Source: a bacterium (GTDB lineage Bacteria > Electryoneota > RPQS01). Taken from it: a stretch of DNA of 64,000 nt. The position numbers and the translations under genes are program-made. The stretch is taken from contig JAHDVH010000002.1 of assembly GCA_023382385.1 (NCBI GenBank), forward strand, positions 448,219 to 512,218, written 5' to 3'. Below, one piece after another: positions 9,012 through 18,168 of this stretch (position 1 is its first letter; each line of letters starts with the position of its first letter). The notes under the pieces are model-generated. The model saw only the letters and a list, made by a program, of their open reading frames with translations. It was not told the origin of the DNA and did not search any database.

Positions 9012-10145
9012 TCAGCGGGAGTGCCGTTCCCGAATCAATTCTTCGAGACGGTCCACATTCTTGTGCAAGTTAAATTCTTTAAGCGTAAATTCTCTGGCGC
9101 GCGCACCGATTTCACGGCGCAGCTGCGGGTTGGCCAGCAGTTCACGGACTTTTGCCTCCAGCTCGTCCATCGAACGCACGACAGCACCCAAGCGCTCGCG
9201 GCTGAGTAGGCCGTCGGGATCGACATTGAGAGAGACGACGGGAACGCCGTATTGCCAGGCCTGCACAAAGGTGTTGGGGAAGCCTTCGAGGGGTTGACTG
9301 GTTTTAACGTGCACATGCGACGCGGCGAAATAGCGGTCGATTTCCTGAAGTGGAACATGTCCGGCGTAACGAAAATTTTTCAGCTCCGCCGCGGCTTGCT
9401 CGAGCAGGACAGGATACTCTTTCTTGAAGACTTCGCCCGCGATGACAAACTCGCAGTCCACGTCCTGACAACGTCGCGCGAGTTCGATAAATAGTTCCGG
9501 CTGTTTCCACCGTTTGACCGATCCCGCCCAGAATACAGAGGGTCGGCCTTCATGTTTTTGAAGTGCGTCCGCATCGGTTGGCGGAAAGCTGTTGCGCAGG
9601 ACAATCGTTTCGATGCCAACCTTTTTCAGGTGCTGCTGTTGTTCGAAGTGCTGCGCGAGTCTGATTTGTGCGGCCAATGCTCCTTTACGTGCGAAGTAGC
9701 GGGCGTGAATCAGGCGCGGTGCCAAGACCAGCAGCTGCGGGATGGTTTTTGACCTGAACATTTCTTTGACAAAGCCGAGCACAGCCGCATCAGCATCGGA
9801 GGCTGCGGCCCAAATGGTGACGGCGTGTTTCGGCGCCAGCGACATGGCTTGCCACGTGTAGAGATTGAACACGCGGTTGTATACGACGTCGGGATTGACT
9901 TGGGAGATGACGGCGGCGATTCCCTCGCGATTGCCTTCCTTCCAGTAACCCACTTCCGGCAGATAGTGCAGCGTTACGCCGTCAAGCTGTTCGGGCATTC
10001 CGGGTTTGCTGTTCTCGCTGACGTAGTGAACATCCCAGCCGCGGCGGGCGAACTCGGTGGCCAGCATCCAGCACTGCAGCTCCGCGCCACCGGTGAACCG
10101 CAGGAAGTGATAGCGCGTGACGAAGAGAATTCTGCCTTTGCTCAC
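9012..10145 (-). CDS. Glycosyltransferase family 4
   Basis: A 377-residue GT-B protein. The start shows RILFVTRYHFLRFTGGAELQ, with the usual GGAE glycine loop. The C-terminal donor domain has SVFWAGSVKRWKQPELFIEL and the SQPLEGFPNTFVQAWQYGVPVV segment that matches the nucleotide-sugar binding EX7E region (E, GFPN, Q variant). The GTG start at 10145 overlaps the stop of the asparagine-synthase-like gene (GTGA), so the two form one transcriptional unit. Probable role: a step in surface-glycan assembly, with the neighbour possibly modifying the sugar. Confidence 0.88.
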   Translation of the reverse strand: MSKGRILFVTRYHFLRFTGGAELQCWMLATEFARRGWDVHYVSENSKPGMPEQLDGVTLHYLPEVGYWKEGNREGIAAVISQVNPDVVYNRVFNLYTWQAMSLAPKHAVTIWAAASDADAAVLGFVKEMFRSKTIPQLLVLAPRLIHARYFARKGALAAQIRLAQHFEQQQHLKKVGIETIVLRNSFPPTDADALQKHEGRPSVFWAGSVKRWKQPELFIELARRCQDVDCEFVIAGEVFKKEYPVLLEQAAAELKNFRYAGHVPLQEIDRYFAASHVHVKTSQPLEGFPNTFVQAWQYGVPVVSLNVDPDGLLSRERLGAVVRSMDELEAKVRELLANPQLRREIGARAREFTLKEFNLHKNVDRLEELIRERHSR

Positions 10146-11830
10146 TGCGCCGCTCCGTACTGATCATCCCACTGTGCAAGCGTAACGAGTCCTTTGAGAA
10201 CAGAAGAATCCAACGGCTTGCCGGCCGCGACATCGTCACGGAGAGTGCGCAGAGTGCGGGTCTCGAACGGCGGCAATTTCGACAATCGTTCAAGCGAGTG
10301 AATGACGAAGTCGCGGTGTGGATACGCAAGCCACTCGCGGGGGTGCGCGTAGTTGAGGCGCGGATGACGATAGAGGATTTTGCCGAAGCGCGCACCGAGA
10401 GTTTCGTCAATCGTGGAGAGCAGTTTGCGCCAACTGCGAATCAGCATGGTGCGCCGTGTATTGCGGAGTTCAGGCGGATAGCCGAAGCTTGACTTAAGGG
10501 GAAGATTCCAAAGCTCGGGGAAATGTTCGCGCACCATTGCGAAAAAGGCGGATTCATTGCGCCGTTCCTGAGCGGAAAGCGAATAGGCAAGCTGCAGCAC
10601 ATGGGCGTGCACAAAGGGCGTCGCGTAGCAGACATTACGTCGGTTTACGAAGAGTGCGAAATTAGTACGGTTCATCTGATGCGAGTCGTAGATAAACTGC
10701 TCGTACTGGCGAAGGAATGGCTCGCCCTCGTGAAAGGATGTGGCTTGAAGGACGTCGGCTGACACGTCGGAAAAGAGCCGCTGTACCACACTTTCCGGCA
10801 CGGCGCCAACCGTCTCATGCAGGTATTTGCGGGCGGAGTGCGAAGTTGCGAGTTCTTCGTCGGGTTCAAAGGAACCGAATACAACGTCGCCGATATAGCC
10901 GCTGAGAATAAGTGAACTCTCGGGCACAGCCTCGCGCAGCGATTGAACCGGATACTCGGGGATGACACAATACATTCCTTCCCCGACTGTGAAGTTTTCA
11001 GCGACCTGCTCGGCGAGCGGGCGAGTGTCCATCGGCAGCGCGGTATTTCTGACACCGAGCGCCTGCGCGACCTGTCTACCAATACGGAAATCGAGAGACG
11101 TGGGATGACCGAACGTCACAGTATGGATGGCTTCGCGTGGCAGCACGTCCAGCGCCAGACGCAATATGATGCGGGAATCCATTCCGCCGGAGATGGGGAC
11201 GACAACCGACTCAGAGTCACCGATGTCGTCACGGACGGCAGTGGCCAGAACATCTCGGATGTCCTGTGTAGAGACTTCCCGTGGCACACGGGCGGGGGGG
11301 ACCAGGGCCGCGCGTTCGACGGATGTATCTCCGTTACGCACACACAGCGTTTCACCACTGCGCAGACTGAAGATTTTTTCGAAGGGAGTATGCGCGCCTG
11401 TCAGATAGCCGAAGCGCAACACTTGCGGCGCCGAGTGCCAATTCAATGACAACTGATTTTTCTGATGACGCGCAAGGCAACGCAGAGAATTTGAGAGGAT
11501 GATTGCTTCGCCGATTTGTCCGAAATACCAGCGGAATTGCAGAAACGGGTCGCTGCGCGCAAGCAACTCATCGGTTTGCCTGTCGAACTGCAGAGCAAGC
11601 CAATTTCCGTCCGGAAAGTGTAGAGGACGCTTGAGGTCAGGCTCCTCGCGCCAGCGACCGGCGCAAAGCGAGAAGGCATGCGGTGTTTCCGCCTCGAGCC
11701 GCTGCGGAAACCACGGGCCGTCTTCTTCGTCGCGGAACTCGGCGAGCGAAAGGTTTCGTCCGCGGATGAGCCGAGGCGCGTTTTGCAGAATCGGGGACGA
11801 GTTGTGGGCTAAGATGTATAGGATATGCAC
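10142..11830 (-). CDS. Asparagine synthase-like amidotransferase/adenylating protein
   Basis: A 562-residue protein with the AsnB architecture. An N-terminal Ntn-like region (about 1-190) has the late landmarks (YLTGAHTPFEKIFSLRSGE), and a C-terminal synthetase domain has the PP-loop SGGMDSR near residue 215. No catalytic Cys at position 2 is present (the start is MHILYI from GTG), so glutamine hydrolysis is unlikely; the protein may use ammonia or act on another amine or acid. Such proteins are common in polysaccharide and exosortase-type loci, and here it is translationally coupled to a glycosyltransferase and divergent from a Wzx flippase 26 bases away. True asparagine synthesis is less likely. 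Confidence 0.85.
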   Translation of the reverse strand: MHILYILAHNSSPILQNAPRLIRGRNLSLAEFRDEEDGPWFPQRLEAETPHAFSLCAGRWREEPDLKRPLHFPDGNWLALQFDRQTDELLARSDPFLQFRWYFGQIGEAIILSNSLRCLARHQKNQLSLNWHSAPQVLRFGYLTGAHTPFEKIFSLRSGETLCVRNGDTSVERAALVPPARVPREVSTQDIRDVLATAVRDDIGDSESVVVPISGGMDSRIILRLALDVLPREAIHTVTFGHPTSLDFRIGRQVAQALGVRNTALPMDTRPLAEQVAENFTVGEGMYCVIPEYPVQSLREAVPESSLILSGYIGDVVFGSFEPDEELATSHSARKYLHETVGAVPESVVQRLFSDVSADVLQATSFHEGEPFLRQYEQFIYDSHQMNRTNFALFVNRRNVCYATPFVHAHVLQLAYSLSAQERRNESAFFAMVREHFPELWNLPLKSSFGYPPELRNTRRTMLIRSWRKLLSTIDETLGARFGKILYRHPRLNYAHPREWLAYPHRDFVIHSLERLSKLPPFETRTLRTLRDDVAAGKPLDSSVLKGLVTLAQWDDQYGAAQ

Positions 11831-11856
11831 AGTAGAATCGTAACAACCATTTCACA

Positions 11857-13380
11857 TTGACGAGCACTGCCGACCATAGCGCCAAACCGCGCCGCCGCAC
11901 GCTGCGCAATACGCTGTTCTCGCTGTTGGGGAAGGCACAAGCGGCGGTGTTCTCCTACATCATCATCCGTCTGCTGCTGGACGTGTTGACCGTAGAGGAG
12001 TACGGGCTGTATTCGCTGCTCTTCATCGGTGTGATGATCAACTTCTCGATGGTCTCGCAGTTCGGGATTCCGCATCTGCTCACGCGCTTCGTGCCGGAGC
12101 TGTTTTCCTCAGGCAACTGGCGCGGCATTCGCGAGATATTCGAAAAAGTCTTTCGGGTTCAGCTGCTGGCGGGCAGCGGACTCCTGTTGCTGGTGTATCT
12201 GTTCGCTCCGCAGATTTGCGCGTGGATCAATTTCCCGCACGATGTTGCGATTCTACGGCTGTTCAGTCTGTGCGCGCTGTTCTATCTGCTGAGCGAGGTC
12301 TATCACCTGCTGTTCAGCGCGGTCTTCCGGCAGTCCACAGTCTTCACGGTTACGATTGTCTACAACAGCGTCCGGCTGCTCCTGCTCGGCGGCATCTATT
12401 TCTACTTCCGCAGCTTCAGCGCGGTGGTGATTGCCGAGGGGATTTCGCTGGTCTGCTGTGTGCTGCTGTATGCCTTGAGCTATCACCGGACGGTGCGCAG
12501 AAACGTGACTGCGGACGGGCCTGCTTCCACTGGCCTCGAATGGCCGCGCATGCGCAAGTATGCGTCGCTTGCCTACGCGAATGAAATCGGCGTTTCGCTG
12601 CTGTCGGTCGCCACGGACTTCTTCTTGGTGTCGAGCATGCTGGGCGGCGTGGCCACGGGTTTCTACGGATTGGCAAACCGGATTAACGATTTCGCGCTGA
12701 AGCTGCTGCCGATGAAGATGCTCGGGCCGGTGATTCAGCCGCTGTTTTTCAGCGAGTACGGGGCCAACAAGGAGAAGGCCGAGTTTGGTTTTCGGATGCT
12801 GATGAAGGCAACACTTTTTCCCACCGTGGCCGTCGCAATATGGCTGGTCGTGATGTCGAAAGAGGTCATCATCTATCTATTCGATGCGCGCTACGCCGAG
12901 GCGTGGCCGGTCGTGGCGGTGATGGCATTGTTCCTGCCGTCGGTTTCGCTGCGCATGCCGCTCGGTCTGATGATGCAGAATCACGAGCGCGTGGACATAC
13001 TAATCTACGCCAAGACTGCTGGGCTGCTGAAGATTGTTGCCGGTGTGCTGCTGCTGCCCAAATACGGTTATGCGGTGATGCCGTGGATTACGGGATTTGC
13101 GGTGCTGGCACAGAACAATTTTGTATACTTCTTCGTCAAGCGCATCGCGAAAGCCCGAGTGGACTTCTGGGGCAATCTGCGTATCTGGCTGAACGCGGGC
13201 GCGGCAGGAGTCATTCTCTATTTTCTGAAGCCCTATCTGAGCAGTCTGGCCGGCGTGATTGCCAGCACACTGATTTTTGGCGGGCTGTTCATCGGATTCT
13301 CGATGCTCAATCGCGGATTCTCAAAAGAGGAGCGCGACTTTATCAACAGCAAGCTACCGAAACCACTCTGGAAATTCTAA
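11857..13380 (+). CDS. Wzx-type polysaccharide flippase (MOP superfamily)
   Basis: A 507-residue integral membrane protein with about 12-14 hydrophobic segments spread over its length. The opening RNTLFSLLGKAQAAVFSYII followed by EEYGLYSLLF is typical of polysaccharide biosynthesis (PST/Wzx) proteins of the MOP flippase superfamily. It would move lipid-linked oligosaccharide across the inner membrane. The TTG at 11857 is the only sensible start, just 26 bases from the divergent asparagine-synthase-like gene. The stop overlaps the stop of the convergent methyltransferase by four bases. Cells with both this and the ABC exporter at 642-2480 would have two export routes. Confidence 0.88.
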   Translation: MTSTADHSAKPRRRTLRNTLFSLLGKAQAAVFSYIIIRLLLDVLTVEEYGLYSLLFIGVMINFSMVSQFGIPHLLTRFVPELFSSGNWRGIREIFEKVFRVQLLAGSGLLLLVYLFAPQICAWINFPHDVAILRLFSLCALFYLLSEVYHLLFSAVFRQSTVFTVTIVYNSVRLLLLGGIYFYFRSFSAVVIAEGISLVCCVLLYALSYHRTVRRNVTADGPASTGLEWPRMRKYASLAYANEIGVSLLSVATDFFLVSSMLGGVATGFYGLANRINDFALKLLPMKMLGPVIQPLFFSEYGANKEKAEFGFRMLMKATLFPTVAVAIWLVVMSKEVIIYLFDARYAEAWPVVAVMALFLPSVSLRMPLGLMMQNHERVDILIYAKTAGLLKIVAGVLLLPKYGYAVMPWITGFAVLAQNNFVYFFVKRIAKARVDFWGNLRIWLNAGAAGVILYFLKPYLSSLAGVIASTLIFGGLFIGFSMLNRGFSKEERDFINSKLPKPLWKF

Positions 13381-14183
13381 TCGGGTTTGCGTGCTGTTGC
13401 CATTAGGCGGTGCTTGAGACCGGCGAACGGCGGGAGTTCAGCAAGCAACTCCATACACAGAAGCAGGAATAGAACCCACTTGGGCCGATACATGGCCGGC
13501 ACACCCCAGCGATAGATTTTGATATCCGTAAAGCCTGCCTCGCGCAGGTATTTCTTTAAGCGGCGCGCGGTATTAATGCGATACGGCGCGGGATAGGTGC
13601 CCTGACTGATGATTTTCGCTTTGCGCTTGATCCATTCACGAGCGCGGATCGAGAGAAACTTGTTGGGGAACATGAACGGGTTAAAGACGGAATTCGTGTT
13701 AATGATAATCCGTCCGCCCGGTTTCAGCACGCGGAATGCCTCATTGCAGCACTTGGCCGGATCGGTGATATGCTCGTAGACCGAATCGCTGTAGTAGCCT
13801 GCGAACTGTTCATCACGAAAGGGCAGGTCTTCGAGAACACCGACGCACTTGAATTTTAGACCCTGATTTTTCTTGATGTCGTCGGGCAACGGATCGATGC
13901 CCACCAGAAAGTGCATCTTCTTTTCGCGGCGCGTCAGGTCACTCGCATCCCCGCAACCCGCCTCGAGCACCGGTTCGTTCTCCAGTCCATTCCCCCATTC
14001 CTGCATGAACGTGCGGTTATAGTATCCGTTCCGCTCCGCCAGCGTCCTGTAATACCTCTTGAACGGCCACGGCACAAGCGCAAGCTGTTCGTCGTAGCTG
14101 AGCTTGAAGGCTCCTTTGGGCAGCGGTTTGTGTTCGGAATCCCGACTTGTTACGGGTGAATTCTGGGGAGCGGAAGACGTCAA
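13377..14183 (-). CDS. SAM-dependent methyltransferase (class I)
   Basis: 268 residues with motif I VLEAGCGDAS, then LVGIDPLP (post I), the DLPFRDEQF region and VLKPGGRIIINTNS, matching a Methyltransf_11-type fold. About 90 residues follow the core. The ORF begins with TTG at 14183; no ATG is near. It ends tail to tail with the flippase gene. The substrate is unknown; by location, methylation of a glycan or lipid-linked sugar is a fair guess. Confidence 0.85.
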   Translation of the reverse strand: MTSSAPQNSPVTSRDSEHKPLPKGAFKLSYDEQLALVPWPFKRYYRTLAERNGYYNRTFMQEWGNGLENEPVLEAGCGDASDLTRREKKMHFLVGIDPLPDDIKKNQGLKFKCVGVLEDLPFRDEQFAGYYSDSVYEHITDPAKCCNEAFRVLKPGGRIIINTNSVFNPFMFPNKFLSIRAREWIKRKAKIISQGTYPAPYRINTARRLKKYLREAGFTDIKIYRWGVPAMYRPKWVLFLLLCMELLAELPPFAGLKHRLMATARKPD

Positions 14184-14429
14184 ATTAGGAAAAGTGGTGT
14201 GGTGTTATTGCTGTCGGTAGTCCGGCTGGACAATCTCAAACAGGTAGTGGCAATAATTGCTGCGACGTGGTACGAACTAACCTTAACGATAACAATAGAT
14301 TGCAAATATCGCGCAGTCCGAATCCAACTGTAAGATAAAACAATAACTTCCTTGTGCAACAAAAGTACCATTGCCTCTGGGAAAGAGGAAGGGTATATTG
14401 GAAGGAAGCTACCAACGCAGGTTCCGCTC

Positions 14430-16109
14430 ATGTCACGCCTCTTCCTACTCCTCATATTCGCCGCCGCCGCATTCGCACGGGTAACCCCGCTGGAAGAATT
14501 TCAAAAGCCGCATTCGGTGTGGCGGCACGTTCCGCTGCAGCAGCGCGGCTTCATGCCTTCGTTCGACGAGCATCTCAATCAACGCGTGAATACAGACGAC
14601 TCGGGCGAGATTCAGAATGAAGAGATGATTTGTATCAATCCGCTCGATCCGGAAAATATGGTGGCAGTCTGGCGCGATTTCCGCGAGGGCTATCGCCGGA
14701 TTGGAGTCGGGTATACTCTTGACGGCGGGCAAACGTGGCATGACGAGCTATTCCCCGCGATGTATTACGCGTGGCAGAGTGATCCCGTGCTGGTCGTGGA
14801 TCACAACGGTGTGTTCACCGCCAACATGATCTCCTATGAAGCGGGCGGGAACGGAGATAACGGAATGCTCTCGGTATCGTCTTATGACGGCGGCGTGACG
14901 TGGCAGGACTCGGTGTGGGCGGTGTTGACAACGGACGAATCGGCATTCGAAGACAAGCAGATGCTGGCCGTGGATAATTCGCCGGACTCTCCCTATCAGG
15001 GGACGCACTATGTTGCATGGACGCGCTTTCACCGGAATCCGAATAACGGAAATTTCGATTCGACGCACGTGCACTTGGTCTATAAACGGCCCGGTCAGAA
15101 TTACAGCACACCACGACGCATCTCGTCGCGCCGTTCGGTGCAATGGACCAATGTGGCTACGGGACCGAACGGGGAAGTTTACGTGAGTTGGGTGACATAT
15201 CGCGACGACGGCGTCGCGTTCTCGCGCTCGCTGGACGGCGGAGTCACGTGGTCAAATGAGACGCGCATTTTCGAGGCGCGCATGATTCAGGCCAATGTGG
15301 ACCCGGACTTGCTCGTGTTTTCCTACATGGTGATGGCAGTGGATAATACGGACGGACCATATCGCGGCAGGATTTACGGACTATTTACCGATACCGACGC
15401 CGGATTCAATCAGACGGATGTCTATTTCGCTGCCAGCTCTAATCAGGGTGCGAGCTGGAGCGCGCCCGTGCTCATTCACGACGACGACACGTTCTACGAC
15501 GTGGATCAGTTTCATCCGTGGATAACCGTTGACGAGGCGGGCCGCGTGTGGTGCGCGTGGTATGATCGCCGCAACGATCCGAACAATCTGCTGATGGATG
15601 TCTATTTCACGGTTTCGGAAGACGGCGGCGCGACGTGGTGGCCCAACGAACGGATCAGTGACGTCTCGAGTCATCCCGGCGCGGGCACGCTGGACGCAGG
15701 AGTGATCGGCGAATACATCGGTTGGCACGCGGTGCACGGCAAGGCAGTTTGCGCGTGGACGGACACACGCTTGGGAAATCAGGATGTTTTTGTCGCTGTA
15801 ATTGATTCGTTGTTTCAGTCCGGTGCCGCCAATCCAGTCACGCTCTTACCTTCCTCGCTTCTTCTGAGCGCATATCCGAATCCGTTCAACGGGACCACGA
15901 CGCTCAGCTATTCACTGGCGCACGCCGCCGATGTTTCGCTGACCGTCTTTAACACCCTCGGCCAAGCGGTAGTGGAGCAATCACTCGGGCGTCATACGTC
16001 GGGCGAGCACAGACACGCGATTGAATTGACTCAACCCAGCGGCGTCTACTTTGCGAAGATTACCGCAGGCAGGCAGAGTGCAGTAGCTAAGTTGCTGTTG
16101 ATGAAGTAG
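14430..16109 (+). CDS. Secreted BNR/sialidase-like propeller protein with T9SS sorting domain
   Basis: The ATG at 14430 gives a clean signal peptide (MSRLFLLLIFAAAAFA); the longer frame from 14352 does not. The mature 559-residue protein carries several Asp-box repeats (SLDGGVTWSN, SSNQGASWSA, SEDGGATWWP), the hallmark of BNR/sialidase beta-propellers. It ends in a T9SS C-terminal domain (YPNPFN, then GVYFAKI and a terminal KLLLMK). Asp boxes occur in sialidases but also in many non-enzymatic propellers, and no sialidase Arg triad is evident. Best read as a cell-surface or exported propeller. Confidence 0.87.
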   Translation: MSRLFLLLIFAAAAFARVTPLEEFQKPHSVWRHVPLQQRGFMPSFDEHLNQRVNTDDSGEIQNEEMICINPLDPENMVAVWRDFREGYRRIGVGYTLDGGQTWHDELFPAMYYAWQSDPVLVVDHNGVFTANMISYEAGGNGDNGMLSVSSYDGGVTWQDSVWAVLTTDESAFEDKQMLAVDNSPDSPYQGTHYVAWTRFHRNPNNGNFDSTHVHLVYKRPGQNYSTPRRISSRRSVQWTNVATGPNGEVYVSWVTYRDDGVAFSRSLDGGVTWSNETRIFEARMIQANVDPDLLVFSYMVMAVDNTDGPYRGRIYGLFTDTDAGFNQTDVYFAASSNQGASWSAPVLIHDDDTFYDVDQFHPWITVDEAGRVWCAWYDRRNDPNNLLMDVYFTVSEDGGATWWPNERISDVSSHPGAGTLDAGVIGEYIGWHAVHGKAVCAWTDTRLGNQDVFVAVIDSLFQSGAANPVTLLPSSLLLSAYPNPFNGTTTLSYSLAHAADVSLTVFNTLGQAVVEQSLGRHTSGEHRHAIELTQPSGVYFAKITAGRQSAVAKLLLMK

Positions 16110-16156
16110 CGGTCTTCCGGTGCGGACGAATCTGCATCGGTTACACTTTCACGAAC

Positions 16157-17320
16157 ATGCGTTTCATCCTTCTCTGCACGCTTTCGCTCCTCCTTTTCGT
16201 CTCCTGCGCCGAGCTAAAACACACGCCGCCGCAGATTAATCCGGCATTGCGCGATGAACTGCAGAGCTATCTGGACACGCACAAGCTCGCACCTGTTGAC
16301 TACGTGATCAACAAGTTCATGGAACGCGACGTGGTGATTCTGGGCGAGTTTCATCGGGTGAAACAGAACGTGGAACTGGTTCAGGAATTGATACCGCGAC
16401 TCTACGGTCGCGGAATTCGTGTGTTGGCGACTGAGTTTGCGCGTCGGGAGGATCAGCCCTTGATTGACAGCCTGCTCACTGCCCGCGAGTATAGCGAATC
16501 TTTGGCGCGGCAGATAACTTTTAATCAGTTCGCCTTCTGGGGTTTTCAGGAGTATGTGGATATTTTCAGAGCGGCGTGGGAGTTGAATCACTCGTTACCC
16601 GAATCGCTGCCGAAGTTCCGGATTCTCGGAATGAACGATTCACCGGATTGGAGCTATATTCAGACGGAGGCGGATCGCGACGACGCCGAGAAGAAACGAA
16701 AAGTCTGGCAGGGTGGCGGTGAGCATCTGTGGGCGAAAGTCGTCACCGAGGCGGTTGCGGGGGGCGAGAAGGTGCTGGTCTACTGCGGCATTCATCACGG
16801 CTTCACAAGCTACCAGCAGCCGATTGTTGAGGACGGAGAATTCATACGTTTTGAAACCGAACGGATGGGCAACTTTGTCAAGCGCGAGCTCGGTGAGCGC
16901 GTGATGACCGTCTATCTGCATGCGATCTGGCCACCGCGCACGGGCTACGGCGGCATCTACGTCTATGCGGCGGACGGAGTCATCGATGCGCTGTTCCGGG
17001 AACTTGGGCAGTCCTACTATCCCGTCGCGTTCGATTTGCAGGATACTCCTTTCGGCAGACTCGGCGGCGAGACGTCGGTCTATAGTCAAGGCTACGAGCG
17101 ATTTACAATCTCGCAGTTTGCCGACGGCTGGATTTTTCAATGTCCGATTGCGCAGTATCACGGCGTGACACCGATTGAGAATTTCATCAACGGAACAAAC
17201 TACGAACGCGCCAAAGCGCAGTCGCCCAACCCGAGCCTGCGCAAACTTACGATCTCTGAACTCAACAAAGCCATCGCGCAGGACGCTAAGATGGCCTGGT
17301 GGCTGGGACGATACGAGTAA
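16157..17320 (+). CDS. Lipoprotein of the ChaN/erythromycin-esterase-like fold
   Basis: 387 residues with a lipoprotein signal (LLLFVSC, lipid Cys about residue 17). Motifs ILGEFHR (about 56-62), ATEFARREDQ and the later CGIHHGFTSY follow the pattern of ChaN/PMT-like and EreA-type proteins. In these, a Glu/His set near the first strand (GExH) and a later His bind metal or haem. The function of this subgroup is unclear. It is 47 bases behind the BNR protein and closed by a strong terminator, so the two may share a transcript. Confidence 0.65.
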   Translation: MRFILLCTLSLLLFVSCAELKHTPPQINPALRDELQSYLDTHKLAPVDYVINKFMERDVVILGEFHRVKQNVELVQELIPRLYGRGIRVLATEFARREDQPLIDSLLTAREYSESLARQITFNQFAFWGFQEYVDIFRAAWELNHSLPESLPKFRILGMNDSPDWSYIQTEADRDDAEKKRKVWQGGGEHLWAKVVTEAVAGGEKVLVYCGIHHGFTSYQQPIVEDGEFIRFETERMGNFVKRELGERVMTVYLHAIWPPRTGYGGIYVYAADGVIDALFRELGQSYYPVAFDLQDTPFGRLGGETSVYSQGYERFTISQFADGWIFQCPIAQYHGVTPIENFINGTNYERAKAQSPNPSLRKLTISELNKAIAQDAKMAWWLGRYE

Positions 17321-17357
17321 GGCTTGAGGGGCTGCGCCCATTTTCGAAATGAAAGAG

Positions 17358-17388
17358 AAGCCGAGGTAATTGCCTCGGCTTTCTGTTC
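17358..17388 (+). terminator. Hairpin terminator (bidirectional)
   Basis: Perfect 9-bp arms AAGCCGAGG (17358-17366) and CCTCGGCTT (17373-17381) around TAATTG, followed by TCTGTT. It separates the convergent lipoprotein and beta-barrel genes. Confidence 0.8.
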
Positions 17389-17437
17389 GTATAATGATCA
17401 CCAGAGTCTGTCGGCCGACTCTGGAAACTATGATCGA

Positions 17438-18016
17438 CTAATCCTGCGGAAGAAATCCGGCCAAGCCGATTCCCAGCATGATGGTGGTTCCGGACTCTCC
17501 TTCCATGCTTTCCAAATTGAATGAGAGTTCCGGTGTGATGGCAAAGGTGTTGCTCAAATAGAACGCCAGTCCTCCCGCCAACTGAATGGCCGAGCCGCTC
17601 TGGGACTCTTCGTTCGTGGCCGGGTTTCCATCGTCAAACGACATCGAGCGCAACAGAACAGCGGCTCCGAGATACGGATTGAAGCTTCCTGTATGCGGGT
17701 CCTTGTCCTTGCCGAAGAAGTAGCGCGCGGACGGCCCGATCATCATTGAAGTGTTGCTGACATCGCCGTGACTTCTCGACGTGAGATCCAGTTTGCCGCC
17801 AAGAGCAAGTTTGTCCATGAAGGTGTAGTGAGCGGTCGGCGCCAAGGAGATGACTGTTAGAGCATCATCGCCGTAGAGGTCGCCACTCGAACTTGAAAAT
17901 GCGGCATTCCCTTGCAATATCCACGTCTTCTTCATCACGTGCGCGTCTGCCGATGTAGCGCTTAATACCAGCACCGCGAGCGCCATTACTCCCAGAAAGA
18001 ATCTTTGGATTCCCAT
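17438..18016 (-). CDS. Small outer-membrane beta-barrel protein
   Basis: 192 residues with a signal peptide (cleavage after SADA, about residue 25). About 160 residues follow of alternating hydrophobic strands separated by glycine/serine turns, e.g. APTAHYTFMDKLALGGKLDL and FNPYLGAAVLLRSMSF. This is the pattern of an eight-stranded outer-membrane barrel of the OmpA/OmpW type. The C-terminus does not end in a classical Phe. A GAGGAG ribosome-binding site lies 7 bases before the ATG. An 8-bp inverted repeat lies 35 bases upstream. Confidence 0.7.
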   Translation of the reverse strand: MGIQRFFLGVMALAVLVLSATSADAHVMKKTWILQGNAAFSSSSGDLYGDDALTVISLAPTAHYTFMDKLALGGKLDLTSRSHGDVSNTSMMIGPSARYFFGKDKDPHTGSFNPYLGAAVLLRSMSFDDGNPATNEESQSGSAIQLAGGLAFYLSNTFAITPELSFNLESMEGESGTTIMLGIGLAGFLPQD

Positions 18017-18050
18017 TTTCTGCTCCTCGATCTATTTGTGTAGTTTCGTT

Positions 18051-18072
18051 CATGACCTTATGGGGTCATGAT
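18051..18072. promoter_or_regulatory. Inverted repeat upstream of the barrel gene
   Basis: TCATGACC (18051-18058) and GGTCATGA (18065-18072) form a perfect 8-bp inverted repeat with a 6-base gap, in the leader or promoter of the gene at 17438-18016. It could be an operator or a leader hairpin; no -10/-35 pair is obvious beside it. Confidence 0.4.
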
Positions 18073-18168
18073 GTTCGTGCGTCTTTTGTGTTAACTGATA
18101 TTCCGTCGATAAAGTTTCGATGCTTCAGAAAGTGCAGTCTTTTCAGGACAATACGACTCCTGATGTGG

